A DNA stretch of 64,000 nt from Halobellus rarus (GCF_024494595.1 NZ_JANHDI010000002.1:301208-365207), one strand, 5' to 3'. Counted from the stretch's first letter, positions 44,068 to 53,658 are shown. Notes: generated by a model from the sequence alone, not told the origin. A program made the numbers and translations.

Positions 44068-44475
44068 TCACTCCTCGACGCGAGCGGTGACGACCGTGCA
44101 GTCCAGTTTCTCGCGAAGGTACGTCTCGATATCGGGATCGTCGAGGAAGCGACGCAGCATCTTCCGCCACCGGCTGGCCTGCTTCGACCCGAGGACGACG
44201 ACGTCGGCCTCGTCTGCGGCCACTTCCTCCAAGATCGTCTCCTCGACGAGGAAGCCCCGCCGCACGACGTATCGAGTCCGCTCCAGCGGACCGAACTCGG
44301 ACTCGACGGCCCGCTTCAGCTCCGCCCGGGTCACGCCGTGGCTCTCCTGATAGAGGTCGACGTGGAGCACGGTCAGTTCGGCTCCGCGTTCCTCGGCGAT
44401 ACGGACAGCCTCCGAGAGCGTCGCCCGGGAGTGCTTCGATAGCGGATACCGGACGGGGACCACGACGCGAGTCAT
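44068..44475 (-). CDS. UspA-family universal stress protein
   Basis: 135 residues. MTRVVVPVRYPLSKHSRATLSEAVRIAEERGAELTV gives the usual Usp start and helix. The C-terminal ATP-binding signature is degenerate: VVVLGSKQASRWRKMLRRF lacks the G-2x-G-9x-G(S/T) pattern, so it may be a non-ATP-binding type. It starts at 44475, 102 bases before the nucleotidase stop region, and ends opposite the end of the second MscS gene. Confidence 0.78.
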   Translation of the reverse strand: MTRVVVPVRYPLSKHSRATLSEAVRIAEERGAELTVLHVDLYQESHGVTRAELKRAVESEFGPLERTRYVVRRGFLVEETILEEVAADEADVVVLGSKQASRWRKMLRRFLDDPDIETYLREKLDCTVVTARVEE

Positions 44476-44578
44476 TATCGAAGCGGAGGATGCGACGGTC
44501 CCTGAACGTTTCCACTCGATCCGTCGGTTGGGACTTAGCGATTCGGCGGACGGCGGTCCGTCCGCCGGAGAAGACAGC

Positions 44579-45973
44579 TCAGTCCTCGGACGTCCGAGTC
44601 GCCGTTCCCGTCGCCGACACACGTCGGACGCGTCCCTCGATATCCGCGTCGATCCCGAATTCCCGCGCGTACGCGGCGAGCACCTCGAACTGGATGTCGC
44701 CCTCGCCGATCCGATGTCGCTCCCGGAGCGTCGGGAACTCGTGCTCGGTGTGGAGCAGATACGCCGAGGTCGCGACCGTGTACCGGCGCTCGGGATCGAC
44801 GGGTTCGCCGCCCACCCGGGCGTCCAGCAGTTCGTTCGCGTCGTCGTCCCAGTGGATCTCGGCGCCCGAGAAGTGGCCGTGCCACCAGCCCGGTTCGCCG
44901 AAGTCGACGACGGCGGCCGCCGACTCGCGGAACACCGACAGCAGTTCCGCACCGGAGAGTTCAGCCCGAACCACGTGCTCCTCGAACGGGATGACGCTCA
45001 CGAGGTCGGCGACGGTCACCGCGCCCGACAGCGGCGGTCCGTCCCGAATCCCGCCGCTGTTTTGAACCCCCACGTCGGCGTCGAGCGACCACCGGTAGGC
45101 GTCGGCCACGAAGTTCCCGATCCGGCACTCGCCGCCGACCACCGTCGACTCGCTCCGGTCGAGCGGTCCCTCCACGCGGGCGACCACCTCGTCGAGCCCC
45201 GCGGCGTCGACGCGCCCCTGCAGCGCCGACACGACGTCGTCGGCGACCGGCGCGTCGGCGGTGGCGTGCCGCTCGACGTCGATCGGGCCGTCCCGCTCGA
45301 CGGTCACCTCGAAGATCGTCCGCCCGTTCGCACCGGGACGGAGTAAGAGCGTCCCGTCGATCCGCTCGCACCGCTCCGCGTGGAGGTGACCGCCGAGGAC
45401 GGCGTCGACGTCGACCCGGCGCGCCAGCTCGTCGTCGCCGGAACCGAGGTGCGAGAGCGCGACGACGCGATCTACCCCCGCCGCGCGGAGTTCGTCGACG
45501 GCCGCCTCGGCGGCGTCGTAGGGATCCGTGAAACGGAGTTCGCCGGCCATCGGGTTCAGCGACGGCGTCGCGGGATCGGTGACGCCGAAGAGGCCGATCC
45601 GCACGCCGTCGACCGTCTCGACCGTGTGCGGGACGACGTCGGGGGCGGCGAAGCGCTCTCCCTCCGCGCCGAAGACGTTCGCCGATACCCACGTCTGGGG
45701 CGCGGCGACGACGATCGATCGCGCCGCGTCGGGCCCGAAGTCGAAGTCGTGGTTGCCGAAGGTCTCGACGTCGGCGTCGACGGCACGGAAGAGATCCAGG
45801 GCCTGCCGGCCGCGTTCGATCAGCGCGAGGACGCCCGGCGAGGTGTTGTCACCGGTCCCGCAGACGAGGGCGTCGTCCCCGTTTCGCGATCGGAGCGCCC
45901 CGGCGAGACGGCCGACGCGGACCGGATCGTCGTAGACGTTCTCGACGTCGGAGTAGTGGAGGAGGCGCGGCAT
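44579..45973 (-). CDS. 5'-nucleotidase/metallophosphatase
   Basis: 464 residues. The calcineurin-like metal site is complete: a variant N-terminus (RLLHYSDVENVYDD), CGTGDNTSPG, FGNHDFDFG, LSHLGSGDDEL and GGHLHAE. The C-terminal nucleotidase domain has NSGGIRDGPPLSGAV and PFEEHVV. No signal peptide is visible, so it acts inside the cell or is exported by an unknown route. Nucleotides or sugar nucleotides are typical substrates. An A/T-run on the minus strand (45996-46001) lies about 24 bases before the start and can serve as its TATA box and as the dodecin terminator. Confidence 0.88.
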   Translation of the reverse strand: MPRLLHYSDVENVYDDPVRVGRLAGALRSRNGDDALVCGTGDNTSPGVLALIERGRQALDLFRAVDADVETFGNHDFDFGPDAARSIVVAAPQTWVSANVFGAEGERFAAPDVVPHTVETVDGVRIGLFGVTDPATPSLNPMAGELRFTDPYDAAEAAVDELRAAGVDRVVALSHLGSGDDELARRVDVDAVLGGHLHAERCERIDGTLLLRPGANGRTIFEVTVERDGPIDVERHATADAPVADDVVSALQGRVDAAGLDEVVARVEGPLDRSESTVVGGECRIGNFVADAYRWSLDADVGVQNSGGIRDGPPLSGAVTVADLVSVIPFEEHVVRAELSGAELLSVFRESAAAVVDFGEPGWWHGHFSGAEIHWDDDANELLDARVGGEPVDPERRYTVATSAYLLHTEHEFPTLRERHRIGEGDIQFEVLAAYAREFGIDADIEGRVRRVSATGTATRTSED

Positions 45974-46029
45974 TCACGCTCTCTGGTGGTGCAATAAAAA
46001 AGAAGCCGTCGGTGTGTGCCGGCCGCCGA

Positions 46030-46236
46030 TTACTCGCCGTCTCGGAGCTGGAAGGCGACGGTGACCTCCGCCTGGTACTCCCGGCCCTCGACCGACGCGA
46101 CTTCGACGCCGAGTTCCTCCACCTCGATCCAGTGGACGTTGTCGAGCGTCTCCTCGGCGCGGTCGATCGCGTCCTCGACTGCCTCGTCGAAACTCTCTTC
46201 ACTCCGACCGATCAGGGTTACTTTCTTGAATACCAT
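46030..46236 (-). CDS. Dodecin
   Basis: 68 residues. Dodecin forms hollow dodecamers that store flavin (riboflavin or FMN in haloarchaea). [20 protein letters not shown] and the flavin-stacking tryptophan in [15 protein letters not shown] match the family, which ends [11 protein letters not shown]. The start is set by the family length. It is upstream of the nucleotidase on the same strand; the short interval carries a T-run (46001-45996) that may end its transcript. Confidence 0.95.
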   Translation of the reverse strand: MVFKKVTLIGRSEESFDEAVEDAIDRAEETLDNVHWIEVEELGVEVASVEGREYQAEVTVAFQLRDGE

Positions 46237-46388
46237 CGTCGTGTGGCGATACAGCACGGAGCAGGATAAGTTTCGGGGGCCGGGTGGGGAACACCCTCGT
46301 AGGCCCCGCCCTCCCGTCGGTTGTGATCGTACCGCTGTGAGCCACGGTTTCACTGTCGTGCATCACGGTCTCACACCCCTGGCGACGC

Positions 46389-47045
46389 TCACGGACGCGT
46401 CTCCGCCAGTCGCTCGGTGAGCGCGTCGACGACCTCTCCGAGTTGAGTGCTGCCGTAGATCGCGACGACGATCGCGCCGACGGTGTCGAAGACGAGATCC
46501 AGCATCGAGTCTTCGAGGCCGTACTGGGTGAGAACCCCCGGCGTTCCGGTGTAGGCCGCGGCGAGGCCGATTCCGAACTCGATCACCTCCCAGAGGACGC
46601 CGAACGCCAGGACGAACAGGAGAATGAAGACGAACTGAAAGCGCGGCGGCAGCGACACCGAGTCGGAGTGGATGTCGACCGCGCGGGTCGTCGCGTAGCC
46701 CACGCCGGCGACGAGACTGGCCGAGAGCGTGTGGGTGACGTGGTCCCACCACCAGACGTTGGCGTACGGTTTGCCGACCCCCGGGATCGTGATCGTTCCG
46801 ACCGCGTGCAGGAACACCGCCGCGGAGATCCACAGCGTCAGCCCCGCGTCCATCGGGATGCCGGCGTCGCGTTCGAGGATTCCGGGAAGGAACGTCACGA
46901 AGAGCCCGATCGAGGCGTTGATGATCACGCCGGCGTTACGCAGGAGGAGTCCCGCCACCAGCATCGAAGCCAGGAACAACTGCATCCCGCGGGCGGCCTG
47001 TCGCTGACGGCGCTCGGAGATGTGGAGAAGGTCGCGGACCCTCAC
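46389..47045 (-). CDS. Membrane protein, DUF2238/YjdF-like
   Basis: 218 residues from a GTG at 47045 that overlaps the upstream stop (GTGA). It has five to six helices; the segment WWWDHVTHTLSASLVAGVGYA followed by FGVLWEVIEFGIGLAAAY has the D-x-x-x-H and W-E-x-x-E features of the YjdF/DUF2238 family. The function is unknown. It forms a two-gene operon with the membrane protein at 47042-47740. Confidence 0.65.
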   Translation of the reverse strand: MRVRDLLHISERRQRQAARGMQLFLASMLVAGLLLRNAGVIINASIGLFVTFLPGILERDAGIPMDAGLTLWISAAVFLHAVGTITIPGVGKPYANVWWWDHVTHTLSASLVAGVGYATTRAVDIHSDSVSLPPRFQFVFILLFVLAFGVLWEVIEFGIGLAAAYTGTPGVLTQYGLEDSMLDLVFDTVGAIVVAIYGSTQLGEVVDALTERLAETRP

Positions 47046-47740
47046 CGATCGCTCACCTCGCCGTCCTCCGACGCTCGCTCGGCACCCGATTCGACGTCCG
47101 GATATCCGGCGGGGTCGCTGTCGGGGATCCGACGCGCGAGCCGCGCGCGGCGGCGGAAGTAGTACTCGAAGAGGACGCCCGCGAACACGCCGGCGAACGT
47201 CGCGGCGACGAAGTCCCACATCAGCGCCTCCTCGATGACGTGTTCGGGACGACCGTCGTAGAGGAAGCGCGTGCCGAGGATGACGTCCGAGAGCCATCGG
47301 CTGACCGCCCAGATTCCCGAGGCGGCCATCGTCGTTACGACGACGAAGACGACCGCGAACCGGTGGTTCATCTTCACGGACGTGAACACGTCGAGTTCGA
47401 CGGCGATCAGGAGTGCGACGGCGGCGACGGCGACGAAGGCTACGATCCGCCCGGAGAACGTCATCCCGGCAACGCGCTGGCCTGCGAGAAGCGCCCGCGA
47501 GACGGTGGGGAGCGCGGCGAGTAACACGACCTCCCAGGGCAACATCGCGGTCGGATTCCGCCGGGCGACCGGTGGCACCAGCGCGACTGCGAGCACGGCG
47601 AGCGTGAAACCCGCCCACTCGAGATCACCGGAGAGGACCTGCGCGACCGCCGCAATCGCCAGAAAGAGGAGGATCACGGCGGCCAGGGCGGCGTTGAGCC
47701 GACGGCTCTCGACGACGCTCGACAGGCCGGTGTGCGACAT
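47042..47740 (-). CDS. Polytopic membrane protein, partner of the DUF2238-like gene
   Basis: 232 residues with about six helices and a polar C-terminal tail. LPWEVVLLAALPTVSRALLAG, FVVVTTMAASGIWAVSRWLSD and the late EALMWDFVAATFAGVFAGVLFEYYF show a similar layout to its neighbour (W/E pairs at the same place in the fold), so the two may be distant paralogues. I do not recognise a characterised family. Translation is coupled by a 4-base overlap. Confidence 0.6.
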   Translation of the reverse strand: MSHTGLSSVVESRRLNAALAAVILLFLAIAAVAQVLSGDLEWAGFTLAVLAVALVPPVARRNPTAMLPWEVVLLAALPTVSRALLAGQRVAGMTFSGRIVAFVAVAAVALLIAVELDVFTSVKMNHRFAVVFVVVTTMAASGIWAVSRWLSDVILGTRFLYDGRPEHVIEEALMWDFVAATFAGVFAGVLFEYYFRRRARLARRIPDSDPAGYPDVESGAERASEDGEVSDR

Positions 47741-47921
47741 ACCTTCGGGTAGGTCGCGCCCGATACAAAACGGTTCGTCCGACCGCGGTTCCGCGGGACA
47801 GTCCCAGGGATCACGGTCGAGTAGCGCTGCTCGCGCGGACGGGCCGTCGGCGACGATCTCGTCGATAGCGGGTGAGCCTCACGTGGCCGTCGAACGACTC
47901 TGCGGGACGACGGCTCTCGCC

Positions 47922-48263
47922 TCAGCTGGCGTCCGGGAGGTGGACGTCGTACTCCCCGTCGTCGTCGACGCCGATCACGGCCCACTCGTAGGCGGGATCG
48001 ACGCTCGCGAGTCGGTTCTGTACGTCCCCTGTCGCCTCTTTGGGCGCGACGAAGCATCGGAATCGATACGTGTCCGACGGTTCGCCACCGTCCGCGAGAA
48101 CGCGGCGTCCGTTCAGGTCGTCGCCGTCCGAAAGCGCCGTAACGCGGACCGTACGCCACTTCCGCTCGGCGACGAAGTCCGGTCCGTCGCCCGAGACACT
48201 GTAGCCCAGCCGACTGAAGATCGCCCGGGCGTCCTCCGAGGGAGGCATGCTGACAGGGGGCAT
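47922..48263 (-). CDS. DUF7116-type small soluble protein
   Basis: 113 residues. SEDARAIFSRLGYSVSGDGPDFVAERKWRTVRVTAL is a small alpha-beta start reminiscent of restriction-enzyme-like or DUF7116 proteins. The rest is acidic with two strands. The ATG at 48263 was chosen because a TTTATG-like TATA on the minus strand (about 48287-48294) fits a leaderless start; the ATG at 48248 is the alternative. The function is unknown. Confidence 0.6.
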   Translation of the reverse strand: MPPVSMPPSEDARAIFSRLGYSVSGDGPDFVAERKWRTVRVTALSDGDDLNGRRVLADGGEPSDTYRFRCFVAPKEATGDVQNRLASVDPAYEWAVIGVDDDGEYDVHLPDAS

Positions 48264-48394
48264 GTACCTAAGCCTTCTCCAGCCGATAGCATAAATCTTG
48301 CCACCAGTTACCATACGCTGGGATCGAGCACGAACAGTCGGCACTCAGGGCACTCGATCGGCCGGTTTCGTTCTCGACGTCTCGAAAGACGGCC

Positions 48395-48646
48395 TCACTC
48401 GTGGGCGGCGTCCCACTCGTCGGGCTTTCTGATGTTGCCGCAGACGTTGCACTCGATGCGCCCCATCGTGTCCATCGCGTTGTCGGTGGACTCGCAGTTC
48501 GCACAGAAGAATCCCCACCGCTCCGCGCGGTCGGGCGTCGCGTACACGACGAAGAAGGCCCCCTTCGCACCCTTTTCGGCGTCAGATCGGTCGACGTACA
48601 CCGTCTCGCCGTCGGGCGTCTCGACGGCGTCGAGTTCTACGGCCAT
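48395..48646 (-). CDS. DUF5816 zinc-ribbon protein
   Basis: 83 residues. The C-terminal part has two zinc-knuckle pairs (FFCANCESTDN and IECNVCGN), and the front has a small beta start (MAVELDAVETPDGETVYVD). It fits DUF5816, a haloarchaeal family with no known function. It lies about 30 bases after the HesB gene on the same strand, so co-transcription is possible. Confidence 0.7.
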   Translation of the reverse strand: MAVELDAVETPDGETVYVDRSDAEKGAKGAFFVVYATPDRAERWGFFCANCESTDNAMDTMGRIECNVCGNIRKPDEWDAAHE

Positions 48647-48677
48647 ACGCGAAGACGACACCCCACGGAGAAAGAGT

Positions 48678-49049
48678 TCACGTTCGGAAGGACTCGCCAC
48701 AGCCGCACTCGCTGACGACGTTGGGGTTCTCGACGTGGAATCCCGCCCCCTGGAGGCCGCCCTCGTAGCGGAGCGTCGACCCGCCGACGTAGTTCTGGCT
48801 CGCCGGATCCACGAAGATGCGGAGGCCGTGCTGCTCGACGATCGCGTCGTCGGGCTCGGGTTCGTTATCGAATCGCATTCCGTACGAGAGGCCCGCACAG
48901 CCGCCCTGCTGGACGAACACCCGGAGTCCCGCCTCGTCGGTGTCGAGCCCCTCGGACTCGATGAGCCGAATCGCCTCCGCCGCGGCGTCCTGTGTGACGG
49001 TCACGGCGTCGTCGCCGTCGCCGCCACCGTCTGCGGTCTCGGTACTCAT
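48678..49049 (-). CDS. HesB/IscA-family iron-sulfur assembly protein
   Basis: 123 residues. The A-type carrier signature is intact: a single cysteine in QQGGCAGLSYGM and the C-terminal pair SECGCGESF. These proteins deliver Fe-S clusters to apo-enzymes such as IlvD in this window. The N-terminus is an acidic extension of about 15 residues. It heads a short unit with DUF5816 on the minus strand. Confidence 0.93.
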   Translation of the reverse strand: MSTETADGGGDGDDAVTVTQDAAAEAIRLIESEGLDTDEAGLRVFVQQGGCAGLSYGMRFDNEPEPDDAIVEQHGLRIFVDPASQNYVGGSTLRYEGGLQGAGFHVENPNVVSECGCGESFRT

Positions 49050-49245
49050 ATGCGGAGAGATAACGTGCGCAAGGTGTTAATCCTGACGCACGGGGTTACG
49101 GGAACCGGTTACGTGTCTCGGCGGTCGACGCGAGGACAGTCCATCGCAGTCGACGACTACCACCACCCTCGACGACCACCCGGGACCCTCGGTATTCGGG
49201 GGACACGGCGCGGGGTATATACCGCCACCTCCTGAACCGGTTCGT

Positions 49246-49665
49246 ATGTACGAGACGATCCTCGTTCCGACCGACGGCAGCGATCAGGCCGACGCGGCGA
49301 TAGACCACGCGGTCTCGCTCGCACGAGCGCACGACGCGACCGTCCACCTCCTCTACGTCGCCGACAGCAACCGCGACAGCGTCACGACGCTCGGCGGCGA
49401 AGTCGTCGACGCGCTCGAAGGAGAGGGAGAGCGGATCCTCGCGGAGGCGACAGAACGCCTCGATCCCGGCGTGGACGTCGTCGACGCCGTCGAGACGGGC
49501 GGGCCCGTCGAAACCATCCTCGACTACGCCGACCTCGTCGACGCCGACGTGATCGTGATGGGAACGCACGGCCGTCGCGGCATCGACCGGTATCTACTCG
49601 GGAGCACGACCGAACGGATCGTCCGGCTGTCGTCGATCCCGGTCCTGACCATCCGCGGGGAGTGA
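49246..49665 (+). CDS. UspA-family universal stress protein, ATP-binding type
   Basis: 139 residues. MYETILVPTDGSDQADAAIDHAV is the standard opening; the C-terminal VIVMGTHGRRGIDRYLLGSTTERIVR holds the full G-2x-G-9x-GST ATP-binding signature, unlike the other Usp at 44068. It stands alone with a TATA-like GGTATATA before it (about 49213-49220, about 28 bases before the ATG). Confidence 0.92.
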   Translation: MYETILVPTDGSDQADAAIDHAVSLARAHDATVHLLYVADSNRDSVTTLGGEVVDALEGEGERILAEATERLDPGVDVVDAVETGGPVETILDYADLVDADVIVMGTHGRRGIDRYLLGSTTERIVRLSSIPVLTIRGE

Positions 49666-49761
49666 CGGGTTTTCGTGACAGCGGGGAGGTACGGACGGAG
49701 AAGTGACGCGGCGGCAACGACCGAAGCGTGACGGACGCCCGGCAGCCCGACCGCCCGCGTT

Positions 49762-50532
49762 TCACTCGTGTCGGTCGCGGTACTCGGTCAGGTAGCCGCT
49801 CGCGCTCTCGGCGAGGAACGACAGATCGGGCCCCATCGCGAGAAAGTCGACGCCCCACTCGTCCCGCGTGGCGACTTCGCCCCGACTCGTCGCGAGCGTG
49901 CCGACCGGGCAGTCTGCCGCGTTCGCCGCGCTCACGATCCGGTCGACGGCGCTCCGAACCGGTTCGGCGTCGTACTCGCCGAAGGCGTCCAGGGAGGCCG
50001 AGAGATCGGCCGGGCCGATAAACAGGGCGTCGACGCCGTCGACGGCGGCGATGTCCGCGACGTTCTCCACTCCGGCCGCGGACTCGACCTGGACGATCGT
50101 GAGGATCTCCTCGCTCGCGGACTCGACGTACGACTGGAGGTTCGCGCCGTAGTCGGCGGCGCGGTACCCCGCCACGCCCCGCCGTCCGTGGGGACGATAG
50201 GTACAGGCGTCGACGGCCCGTTCGGCCTCCGCGGCGGTCTCGACGGCCGGGACCATCACGCCAGCGGGTCCCAAATCGAGGACCCGCTTCACTTCGATCG
50301 GATCGTTCGACGCCACCCGGACGATCGGAACGGTGTCGGTGCCCGCGGCCTCGACGGCCCGGAGCACCGCCCCCAGCGCTTCGAGGGTCATCTCCGTGTG
50401 TTCGCCGTCCAGGACGGCGAAGTCGAACCCGACCCCGGCGAGGAGTTCGGCGCTCGCCGGATGCCCGATCGAGAGCCAACAGCCGGCGACCGGCTCGCGG
50501 CGACGGAGTCTCGATGGAACGTCCTCGGTCAT
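49762..50532 (-). CDS. HpcH/HpaI aldolase
   Basis: 256 residues. The class II pyruvate aldolase fold shows LLAGVGFDFAVLDGEHTEM, VRVASNDPIEVKRVLDLG, VQVESAAGVENV and FIGPADLSASLDAFG, with the metal-binding Glu (QVES) and Asp (GPADLS) in place. It cleaves 2-oxo-3-deoxy or 4-hydroxy-2-oxo acids to pyruvate plus an aldehyde; haloarchaeal members are often labelled rhamnonate aldolase. No sugar pathway is nearby, so the substrate is open. Confidence 0.88.
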   Translation of the reverse strand: MTEDVPSRLRRREPVAGCWLSIGHPASAELLAGVGFDFAVLDGEHTEMTLEALGAVLRAVEAAGTDTVPIVRVASNDPIEVKRVLDLGPAGVMVPAVETAAEAERAVDACTYRPHGRRGVAGYRAADYGANLQSYVESASEEILTIVQVESAAGVENVADIAAVDGVDALFIGPADLSASLDAFGEYDAEPVRSAVDRIVSAANAADCPVGTLATSRGEVATRDEWGVDFLAMGPDLSFLAESASGYLTEYRDRHE

Positions 50533-50650
50533 AGTATCAATCGGCTCACTGGTCGCTTGAAACTTCGGATCGCTCGAACCTTGGGTCGTCTGCTTGGTCG
50601 AGACGGGTGCCCCCAGACTCGCTTCCCGATTGCACGGCGCGACCAGTCAC

Positions 50651-51478
50651 CTACCCGTCCAACTCGGCCGTCGGGACGCCGGTCTCGACCGGACGCACTC
50701 CTCGGCCGACGACGAGCCCCGCCAAGTCGCTCTCGCCCGAGACCAGCACCGACTCGAACCCGGCCGTCCGGAGCGCACCCGTGAGGCCGTCGGCCGTCGT
50801 CGTCTGGACGGGCCGACGGTCGGTCACCACCGCGCTGTCTCCGGTCTGTCTGTCCGTGACCCGGTAGTCGACGACGAGCTCGTGGCCGGTGTCACCGGAC
50901 TGTCTTCGAGCGGCTTCCGAGCGCCGCTCGGCGACGATGTCGACGGCCCGTTCGAGTCGATACCGCGATCCGCTGTAGGTTGCGACCCCGGGTTCTGCCA
51001 CCGCGGCCGGATCGGTCGGGGCAGCGACGACGGCGATCCCACCGGGGCGGAGCGACCGGAAGGCCGACACGCAGAGGTCGACGGCGGAAGCTCGCCCGAC
51101 GGCGTCCTCGACGGCGACCGCCGCGTCGAAGACGGACCTGACGGGGGGGCGGGTCGGCGCTCCCTGGACCGAATCCGTGCCGCGCGCCTGCGAAAACCGG
51201 AGGTGCGCACGTCGCTCGTCGACGCCGACCGCTTCGTACTGACCGCTCAGGCGGCGGAGTAGTGCGCCGACGCCGCTGCCGAGTTCGAGGATCCCGTCGA
51301 CGTCCGCTGGTAACCGGGAGACGACGAGCCGTGCGCGGCGCTCGGCCCATCCCTCGGGGATCGATCGAACCCGAACGGGAGCGAGCGTCGTGTCCTCCGA
51401 ATGGCTCGCCGCCGGGTCCGCGAGCACGGCCTCGCAGGCGTCGGCGAACGTCGGCGGGCGGCGCGTACCGTCCGTCAT
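50651..51478 (-). CDS. Class I SAM-dependent methyltransferase
   Basis: 275 residues. VDGILELGSGVGALLRRLS is the SAM loop; EAVGVDERRAHLRFS and LRPGGIAVVAAPTD follow in the right order for a Rossmann methyltransferase. I cannot name the substrate. The C-terminal part (after residue 180) has a beta-rich layout unlike plain methyltransferases. It lies 7 bases after hisD on the same strand, so it may be co-transcribed with it. Confidence 0.78.
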   Translation of the reverse strand: MTDGTRRPPTFADACEAVLADPAASHSEDTTLAPVRVRSIPEGWAERRARLVVSRLPADVDGILELGSGVGALLRRLSGQYEAVGVDERRAHLRFSQARGTDSVQGAPTRPPVRSVFDAAVAVEDAVGRASAVDLCVSAFRSLRPGGIAVVAAPTDPAAVAEPGVATYSGSRYRLERAVDIVAERRSEAARRQSGDTGHELVVDYRVTDRQTGDSAVVTDRRPVQTTTADGLTGALRTAGFESVLVSGESDLAGLVVGRGVRPVETGVPTAELDG

Positions 51479-51485
51479 CCCGCGA

Positions 51486-52856
51486 TCACGCGGCGTCCTC
51501 GTCGCCGGTATCGGTCCGATCTGACGAGTCCGAAGGTGCCGCTGAATCGAACCTGGCCCGAACGCTCTCGGCGTGAGCCTCCAGCCCCTCCGCCTCCGCG
51601 AGCGTCGTCACCGTTTCGGCGAGCGCGTCGAGGCCATCCCGGTCGAGGCGTTGGACGGTCGTCGAGCGGAGGAAGGTGTCCACCGAGAGCCCGCCGTACC
51701 GCTTCGCGCCGCCGGAGGTGGGGAGGACGTGGTTCGTCCCGGAGGCGTAATCGCCCGCCGCAACGGGCGTGTACGGCCCCAGGAAGACGCTGCCCGCGTT
51801 AGTGATCCGATCGAGCAGCGCCTCGTCGTCGTCGGCCTGGATCGAGAGGTGTTCGGCGGCGTACTCCTCGGCGAACAGGACGGCCTCCGACATCGAGCGC
51901 GCGCGGAGGACGCCCGAAGCGTCGTTCTCGAGGGCGTCCCGGATCACACTCTCGCGCTCGCGTTCGGCCGTCCGTGACTCGACGGCGGCGACGACGTCTG
52001 CCGCGAGGCCCTCGTCGTCGGTGACGGCCACGACCGAGGAGTTCGGGTCGTGTTCGGCCTGCGCGAGGAGGTCGGCGGCGATCAGTTCGGGATCGGCTGT
52101 CGCGTCCGCGAGCACCAGGATCTCGGAGGGCCCGGCGAGGAAATCGATGTCGACGTCGCCGCGCACCGCGGCCTTCGCCGCCGTGACCCACCTGTTTCCG
52201 GGGCCGACGATCTTCTGGACGGCTTTCACGGTCTCGGTCCCGTACGCCAGCGCGCCGACGGCCTGCGCGCCGCCGACGCTGTAGACGACGTCCGCGCCGG
52301 CGACGTGGGCGGCCGCGAGCGTCACCGGGTTCATCTCCTCGGCGGGCGGCGTCGCGAGCGCGACGTGCTCGACGCCCGCGACCTTCGCGGGCACGACGCC
52401 CATCAGCACGCTGGAGGGGTACGCGGCCGTACCGCCCGGCGCGTAGACGCCGACGCGTTCGAGCGGCCGGAAGCGACGCCCGAGTTCGCGGCGGCCCGCT
52501 CCGACACCCTCGTCCGCGCCGCCGCCGCCGGTGCCGAACGATTCCCGCCAGTCGTCGGGGACCTGTCGCTCGTGGAACTCGCGGACGTTCGCCGCGGCCG
52601 TCTCGATGGCCTCGCGCACGTCGTCGTCGATCTCGTCGTACGCGCGCTCTGCGGCGTCGGTCACGTCGAGGTTGCCGACCTCGACGCCGTCGAACTCGCG
52701 GCAGAACTCCCTGACGGCGACGTCGCCCTCGGTCCGAACCCGACCGACGATCTCCTCGACGTCGGCGCGGGCCTCGTCGATTCCGGCGTCGCGGTCGAAG
52801 AGGGCCGCCCGCTCGTCGGGCGAGAGCTCGGAGATCTCCCGGACTTGCAGCGTCAT
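51486..52856 (-). CDS. hisD: Histidinol dehydrogenase
   Basis: 456 residues, converting histidinol to histidine in two NAD-dependent steps with zinc. Signatures visible are YAPGGTAAYPSSVLMGVVPAK, VGGAQAVGALAYGTETV, KIVGPGNRWV, DFLAGPSEILVLAD, AQAEHDPNSS, EYAAEHLSIQ, and the late GTNHVLPTSGGAKRYGGL. The active-site Glu/His pair is in AEHLS and SGTNHVLP. No other his genes are nearby, the usual situation in haloarchaea. A 7-base gap links it to a methyltransferase. Confidence 0.95.
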   Translation of the reverse strand: MTLQVREISELSPDERAALFDRDAGIDEARADVEEIVGRVRTEGDVAVREFCREFDGVEVGNLDVTDAAERAYDEIDDDVREAIETAAANVREFHERQVPDDWRESFGTGGGGADEGVGAGRRELGRRFRPLERVGVYAPGGTAAYPSSVLMGVVPAKVAGVEHVALATPPAEEMNPVTLAAAHVAGADVVYSVGGAQAVGALAYGTETVKAVQKIVGPGNRWVTAAKAAVRGDVDIDFLAGPSEILVLADATADPELIAADLLAQAEHDPNSSVVAVTDDEGLAADVVAAVESRTAERERESVIRDALENDASGVLRARSMSEAVLFAEEYAAEHLSIQADDDEALLDRITNAGSVFLGPYTPVAAGDYASGTNHVLPTSGGAKRYGGLSVDTFLRSTTVQRLDRDGLDALAETVTTLAEAEGLEAHAESVRARFDSAAPSDSSDRTDTGDEDAA

Positions 52857-52934
52857 ACCGCGCGGTTCGGCGCGGGCGGGTAAGGACGTTCCGGATCGGG
52901 GGCTCTTCGAGTGCGGTGGCCCGGTCTCGTCCTC

Positions 52935-53489
52935 CTAGAGCACCTGTCGCTCCTCGGTGAACGTGACCGTTTGATCCGCCGTCTCGACGGTCGTCTGGAT
53001 CGTGATCCAGCCGTCCTCGTTCTGCACTGCCAGTCCCTCCTGGAACGACAGTTCGACCTCGCGCGTCGTCGTGTACGACTCGCCGGGGCCGAGTGTCCCG
53101 ACCGGCTCCTCGCCGCGCCAGATCTGGTCGTCCTCATCGACGCCCTGTCCGGCGAAGATCCGACTGTGGACCGTGATCTCCTCGGCAGTCGTGTCCTGCT
53201 GGTTCGTCAGCGTCGAGGTGACGTTCCGGCAGGTCGTCCCGCACTCCTCGATGTTCTCGATGACGAAGCCGAACGGCGGCGTCGGCGTCGACGCGGCCGC
53301 CGTGTCGGTCGTCCCCGCCGGTTCACTGTCCGCACTGGTCTGTGTCGTCTCCCCCGGCGTCGACGTCGCGGTCGGGAACGGGTCGGAGTCGGCTCCGTCG
53401 CTGCCGGGCAGGGCGTCCCCGCCGATGACGACGGCCCCCGCGACGACGGCGACGAGGAGTGCGAGCACGACGATGGGTTTTCCGTTCAT
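52935..53489 (-). CDS. Exported hypothetical protein with beta domain
   Basis: 184 residues from MNGKPIVVLALLVAVVAGAVVIGG, a signal or anchor helix. A Ser/Thr/Asp stalk (residues 30-72) leads to a single compact beta domain with FVIENIEECGTTCRNVTSTLTNQQDTTAEEI, containing a cysteine pair that could form a disulfide, and ends TVTFTEERQVL. It resembles a haloarchaeal surface beta domain of unknown function. Confidence 0.65.
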   Translation of the reverse strand: MNGKPIVVLALLVAVVAGAVVIGGDALPGSDGADSDPFPTATSTPGETTQTSADSEPAGTTDTAAASTPTPPFGFVIENIEECGTTCRNVTSTLTNQQDTTAEEITVHSRIFAGQGVDEDDQIWRGEEPVGTLGPGESYTTTREVELSFQEGLAVQNEDGWITIQTTVETADQTVTFTEERQVL

Positions 53490-53658
53490 AATCGGTGTTG
53501 TCAGTGTGTTCGATGTGGCCGCCCCTCGAGGGCGACGGCCACGGGCTGGTCGTCGGTGAGGGCGGGTCCCGGATAGGGGTACCGGTGTCAGCGGGGAGAC
53601 TTCGTTAGTCGGGGCGGTTCCGGAGTCCGCTCGGGTCCGGTGCGTTTTCGTCGTCCGT

